From: Desulfobacterales bacterium
GTDB taxonomy: Bacteria > Desulfobacterota > Desulfobacteria > Desulfobacterales > JAFDDL01
DNA: 64,000 nucleotides
Direction: 5' to 3'
Assembly (NCBI GenBank): GCA_034003325.1
Contig: JAVEYW010000003.1
Location: 1 to 64,000, forward strand
This document shows positions 61,446 to 64,000 of this stretch, in pieces (within the stretch, counting starts at the first letter, position 1; each line of letters begins with the position of its first letter). The translations under genes were made by a program, and so were the position numbers. Under the pieces are notes generated by a model. That model was given only the letters and a program-made list of their open reading frames with translations, made no database searches and had not been told where the DNA came from.

Positions 61446-61607
61446 TCAACAACAACAGGAACTGACATAACACCCGCAAGGATCAACAGCGCACCCACAA
61501 GCATCAACTACATAACAACAGCGGTTTTCAGATTCCGATTTCTTCTCTTTTTTATCGACATCCTCTTCTTTTTTATCATATTTTTTAATATTTTCATCTG
61601 AATCCAT
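61446..61607 (-). CDS. 53-residue peptide: charged N-terminus and Cys/Gly-rich C-terminal core
   Basis: Starts at ATG 61607 after an ideal Shine-Dalgarno (AAAGGAGGTGATC). Residues 1-29 are highly charged (MDSDENIKKYDKKEEDVDKK, then EKKSESENR). Residues 30-53 hold ten cysteines with repeating units of Cys-Gly-Cys and Asp: CCYVVDACGC, AVDPCGC, YVSSCCC, then stop. The layout of leader plus small-residue/cysteine core is like a ribosomally made, modified peptide precursor, or a metal-binding peptide. The ribosome site lies in the 3' arm of a small hairpin (CTCCT-TAAA-AGGAG). It is 84 bases after the membrane glycosyltransferase gene on the same strand. I do not recognise a named family. Confidence 0.7.
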   Translation of the reverse strand: MDSDENIKKYDKKEEDVDKKEKKSESENRCCYVVDACGCAVDPCGCYVSSCCC

Positions 61608-61690
61608 TAAGATCACCTCCTTTTAAGGAGTCACAACTATTTTGGAATTCTTAGTGATTTGATCCCCCCATATTTGGAGGTTCAGGCCCT

Positions 61691-63445
61691 TTACCAGAAA
61701 CATGCACGCTTTTGCGTGTATATTCGCCGAAGGTGAAGGATGGCTTTTATGCATCCCAGCATCCCAGCATCCGGCTTTGCCGGATTAGGCAAAAAATAAT
61801 CATAAATTTGCGGCCGGCAATGGTTCATTAACAGCGCATGCCTGACCCGTTTGAAAAATAGCCCTTTCCGGATGGTACGATACGAAAGCGACAGGCGCGT
61901 ATAAGGCGTTTGCTTCGAGTGCAGCTGGTGCAATATCAGGCTGACAACCTCGTGTGAACCCATTTGCACCAACTTGACCTGATATCCCCCCTGATGTGCC
62001 GGACTGGGAGGCACCTGACGGGTTAGCCATCCGGACTGATGCGGTGTAAACAGCGAATAGGGGGTGATCCAGAAAAGGCCTGCAAAACAGAAAAAGCCGT
62101 ACGCATACGCCCAGAGACAATCGAAATTGCGGTAACGCCATGCATACAGCCCTGCGCTGAGGCTGGCGGAAAACACGATCCCGGTTATAACATTTAAACT
62201 AATGACACCGGGGTACTGAAAGATCAGAACCCATGTTGCCAAGAGCAAAAGCTGTGCTTTCGTCAAGTTCAGCCAACTCAACAGCAGATTGATTCGCGCA
62301 CCGAGCATCGACCCTTCACGAAAAGGTCGAAACGCAAACCGGCTCATGGCGATGGTTTCCCGAACGTTGCTGCGCGCCCACCGCAGTAACATTTTGCATA
62401 AGGTGCCATAGTCGGTAGGCACATTTGTAAAAACCCGGGCATTATCCTGATACAGCACATGAAAACCTTCCCGCAGGATCAAATTGGTCATGGCGCGGTC
62501 TTCTCCGATATTTGCCGGTCGGCCGCAGAAGGTTTGATTCCGCCATTCCGGCAGAACCCGCATGACGATATCCCGGCGATAAGCGGAGAGGGCGCCTGGC
62601 GTGCACATAACGGTGTTAACCATGCTCTGAGAGGCACGAATAAAGTCAAAACTGAAAGTAAAAACAACATCCAGCATTCTCGGAATAACCCCCTGACGTC
62701 GATTGAGGACCCGAACACAGCCGGCGACAGCACCGACTCGCGAGGATACGGCAAATGGACTGACAAGGCACCGAAGCGTTTCTGGTTCGACAATGGAATC
62801 ACTGTCCACCGTTACGAACACATCGCCCATAGCGTTTAAAAACCCGACATGAAGTGCATGGCGCTTCCCCTTGTTACTCGGCAATTTGATCGTCATGATC
62901 CGATCGCCAAGTGTTTTTTTGGCGGTCTTAATCCACTGCCAAGTGTCATCCGCGCTGCCGTCGTCCACTGCTATAATTTCCAGTTTTTCAGGTGGATAAT
63001 CGCTGTTGGCGAGACTTTCCAGTGTTTTTAAAACCAGCGCGCCTTCATTGTAAGCCGGCACAACCACAGTGCACCTTGGCAATTCAGCGTTTTTATAAGG
63101 GGGATTCGATCGATACATCTTAAATAACACGATCCGCCAGATCAGCACCAGGGCATTGACCAGCATAAATACCACGGCTGACCACAGAATCAGGTTTCCC
63201 CAGAAATGCTGCTGAATGGCGGTCCGAATCAACGCCACTTTTTCCCAATTGGCACTGGTAAGCCATACCGCCAAACCCGCAATTGCCAGTATCCCCAGCA
63301 AGGGAATCAATAATTCCCGATCCACGCTCCCGATTCCACTTTTCTCTTTCCTCTCGGTAAATCGAACAATCAACAGACGAAAAACAGAGCTGATATATTT
63401 TTTTGTTTTGATAAATGCCGATACTGTGCTCATAGAGTAATTCAT
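61691..63445 (-). CDS. Membrane-bound family 2 glycosyltransferase
   Basis: 584 residues. After two membrane helices (LLIPLLGILAIAGLAVWL; LILWSAVVFMLVNALVLIWR), a GT2 domain: CTVVVPAYNEGALVLKTLESL, IIAVDDGSADDTW, VFVTVDSDSIVEPETL (DxD), GEDRAMTNLIL and the acceptor-site motif LLRWARSN (QxxRW type). More membrane helices follow. The domain order is that of processive synthases such as hyaluronan, poly-GlcNAc or cellulose-type enzymes. The last 30 residues (PAKPDAGMLGCIKAILHLRR and on) and the stop are encoded by dispersed repeat copy C, so the native end has been replaced. No accessory polysaccharide genes are in view. Confidence 0.85.
   Translation of the reverse strand: MNYSMSTVSAFIKTKKYISSVFRLLIVRFTERKEKSGIGSVDRELLIPLLGILAIAGLAVWLTSANWEKVALIRTAIQQHFWGNLILWSAVVFMLVNALVLIWRIVLFKMYRSNPPYKNAELPRCTVVVPAYNEGALVLKTLESLANSDYPPEKLEIIAVDDGSADDTWQWIKTAKKTLGDRIMTIKLPSNKGKRHALHVGFLNAMGDVFVTVDSDSIVEPETLRCLVSPFAVSSRVGAVAGCVRVLNRRQGVIPRMLDVVFTFSFDFIRASQSMVNTVMCTPGALSAYRRDIVMRVLPEWRNQTFCGRPANIGEDRAMTNLILREGFHVLYQDNARVFTNVPTDYGTLCKMLLRWARSNVRETIAMSRFAFRPFREGSMLGARINLLLSWLNLTKAQLLLLATWVLIFQYPGVISLNVITGIVFSASLSAGLYAWRYRNFDCLWAYAYGFFCFAGLFWITPYSLFTPHQSGWLTRQVPPSPAHQGGYQVKLVQMGSHEVVSLILHQLHSKQTPYTRLSLSYRTIRKGLFFKRVRHALLMNHCRPQIYDYFLPNPAKPDAGMLGCIKAILHLRRIYTQKRACFW
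61692..61788 (+). repeat. Dispersed hairpin-ended repeat, copy C
   Basis: Starts TACCAGAAACATGCACGC with a GCACGC/GCGTGT hairpin; the middle has CATCCCAGCATCCCAGCATC; the end is CCGGCTTTGCCGGATTA. It overlaps the 3' end of the glycosyltransferase gene on the other strand. Confidence 0.75.
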
Positions 63446-64000
63446 TAATAGTTGCCTCTTTTATGGGTTAATAATTTTTTCGCTATCTTATTAATATATT
63501 GAGTGACAATTACAGCTTTATGTATGCTTATGTTTTTTTGAAAATATAAATGAGCAACAGTTGTGCCATCGGCAGCATCGTCCAGGCTAACTACCTTTAA
63601 TAACATTTAATTTATCTTATGAACGATTCGGATGAAAAATAATTTGTGGCGGATAAACCCTACATGAAGGCATCAACATCCCGAGTATATTTTTCAATCC
63701 CCTGTTTTTTTAAAACATTATGATGCATGGATATCCATACACCATGGGTCAGATTAACGGATTTTGACAGAAGCCGCGGGAACAGGCCGCTGCGACCCCG
63801 TCGTCATCACGGGTTTCGTCCTCGTTCCGGCCTGTTAAAAGGCGTTGGTGATCAATTTCACGGCAGGTTCCAAGCGCCGAAGGCGCACCTTTCGTACAAG
63901 GTCCAGGCGAATCAAATACCAAATAGACCCCATGGTAAAAAAATCGACAGGGTGGTATATTAAATATAATTTTAGGTAATCGCTTACCGATTCAGGCTCA
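63446..64000. other. Right-hand end of the window, no gene identified
   Basis: The first 200 bases are AT-rich and should contain the glycosyltransferase promoter. At 63783-63834 AACAGGCCG and GGCCTGTT form an inverted pair. A plus-strand frame at 63727-63963 has an arginine-rich, unlike-protein composition and no ribosome site, and I do not accept it. Nothing recognisable reaches the right edge. Confidence 0.4.

Noticed and set aside
63727-63963. 78-codon frame near the right edge
   Set aside because: Arginine/histidine-rich with no ribosome site and no protein-like pattern.

Overview
The window reads as chromosomal DNA of a strictly anaerobic, flagellated Gram-negative bacterium, most likely a sulfate-reducing member of the Desulfobacterales (Desulfobacterota). 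The main reason is a carbonyl-branch Wood-Ljungdahl operon (CO dehydrogenase/acetyl-CoA synthase, corrinoid Fe-S protein, methyltransferase and a RACo-type reactivator). ExbB/ExbD/TonB with an outer-membrane cobalamin receptor, a CsrA/FliW flagellar block and the gene styles agree with this. Taxonomy is inferred from gene content, not from a marker gene.

Layout. 1-1000: cut-off gene and a VOC-fold protein. 1100-6200: a wreck of mobile elements: a truncated transposase, an IS21-family remnant with 118-bp inverted ends and an IS1380-like element inside it, a tRNA-Leu, then an ISAs1-like element whose transposase carries a DruA-like (DUF4338) N-terminal domain and which has replaced the 3' end of tsaC. 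6100-13100: housekeeping (tsaC, a purD-purE fusion, ddl, regulators, small conserved proteins) with long palindromic repeats. 13300-24400: acsV, acsD, acsA, acsB, acsC, acsE. 24480-30750: csrA, fliW, flaG, fliT-like, fliS, fliD, flagellin. 31200-38200: CYTH/CHAD protein, BI-1 family protein, DacA-type carboxypeptidase, large class A PBP, tRNA-Ala. 38260-46400: YcaO-TPR protein, copper chaperone and CopA, ParA plus a dynamin-like GTPase. 46450-54650: glycine metabolism (gcvPA, gcvPB, Lrp-type regulator, a gcvT-SHMT fusion) and citrate synthase. 55800-60150: cobalamin riboswitch, BtuB-like receptor, ExbB, ExbD, TonB. 60480-63450: flavin-barrel protein, three tiny cysteine-rich proteins, a membrane glycosyltransferase.

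How it fits together. The acs products make or cleave acetyl-CoA using a corrinoid protein. The riboswitch-controlled TonB system would import the corrinoid. The glycine cleavage and SHMT genes feed or drain the same methylene-THF pool. CsrA and FliW, beside the flagellin block, very probably set flagellin translation.

The points most worth a second look are: a 53-residue peptide ending in a cysteine/glycine core whose Shine-Dalgarno can be folded into a hairpin; a neighbouring 47-residue protein with perfectly mirror-symmetric cysteine spacing; the DruA-transposase fusion inside a bounded insertion sequence; the GcvT-SHMT and PurD-PurE fusions; the alanine-rich tail on AcsD; and a dispersed repeat that supplies the C-terminus of the glycosyltransferase. 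No database search was possible, so family names rest on motif and sequence recognition.
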